A stretch of DNA of 7,875 nt from Rubrivivax sp. (GTDB lineage: Bacteria; Pseudomonadota; Gammaproteobacteria; Burkholderiales; Burkholderiaceae_C). The notes beneath the pieces are model-generated. The model worked only from the letters and a program-made list of their open reading frames with translations. It made no database searches and had not been told where the DNA came from. Below, one piece after another: positions 7,865 to 7,875 of the stretch. Position 1 is the stretch's first letter, and every line of letters begins with the position of its first letter. The position numbers and the translations under genes were made by a program. The DNA lies in the NCBI GenBank assembly GCA_027484885.1, contig JAIXSD010000148.1, positions 1-7,875 on the forward strand. Direction: 5' to 3'.

Positions 7865-7875
7865 ATGCCCGTCCC
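7865..7875 (+). CDS. Possible start of a plus-strand gene cut by the window edge
   Basis: ATGCCCGTCCC (MPV...) begins seven bases after AGGAG (7853-7857), a good ribosome site on the plus strand. Only three codons are inside the window, so neither the product nor its reality can be judged. If real, it is divergent from the SRPBCC gene. Confidence 0.45.

Overview
The window reads as ordinary chromosomal DNA from a high-GC betaproteobacterium, most likely a member of the Burkholderiales. That placement is an inference from the strongly GC-biased third codon positions and from a DUF3149-type mini membrane protein, a family I associate with Betaproteobacteria. No marker gene fixes the genus. There are seven complete genes and a possible eighth cut by the right edge. 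There are no tRNAs, rRNAs, insertion sequences, CRISPR arrays or phage structural genes.

Six of the seven complete genes are on the minus strand, so they are described here from right to left. At the right is a two-gene unit: an SRPBCC/AHSA1-like protein (7156-7635), then a 93-residue protein that looks like the C-terminal beta-strand tail of a VgrG spike but stands alone (6861-7142). The Shine-Dalgarno of the second gene overlaps the stop codon of the first. Next comes a soluble GAF-PAS-GGDEF diguanylate cyclase (5366-6763). It converges on the only complete plus-strand gene, the 49-residue DUF3149 protein (5182-5331). A long imperfect hairpin fills the 34-base gap between them and overlaps the cyclase stop codon. 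Divergent from the mini-protein is a divergent-motif Sir2 family protein (4137-5039), then a secreted S9 prolyl-oligopeptidase-type peptidase (1867-3966) and a classical two-TM methyl-accepting chemotaxis protein (129-1676). Good intrinsic terminators on the minus strand follow the peptidase (1819-1843) and the chemoreceptor (8-39), so these two are transcribed separately.

Functionally this is a mixed set of housekeeping and signalling genes: a chemoreceptor and a c-di-GMP synthase that could both affect motility, a periplasmic peptidase, and a probable NAD-dependent deacylase. Nothing ties them into one pathway, and I do not see an undescribed multi-gene system. The items most worth a second look are the orphan VgrG-tail-like protein coupled to an SRPBCC gene, the altered NAD-site motifs of the Sir2 protein, the tiny DUF3149 membrane protein, and a 24-base inverted repeat in the divergent intergenic region at the right end.
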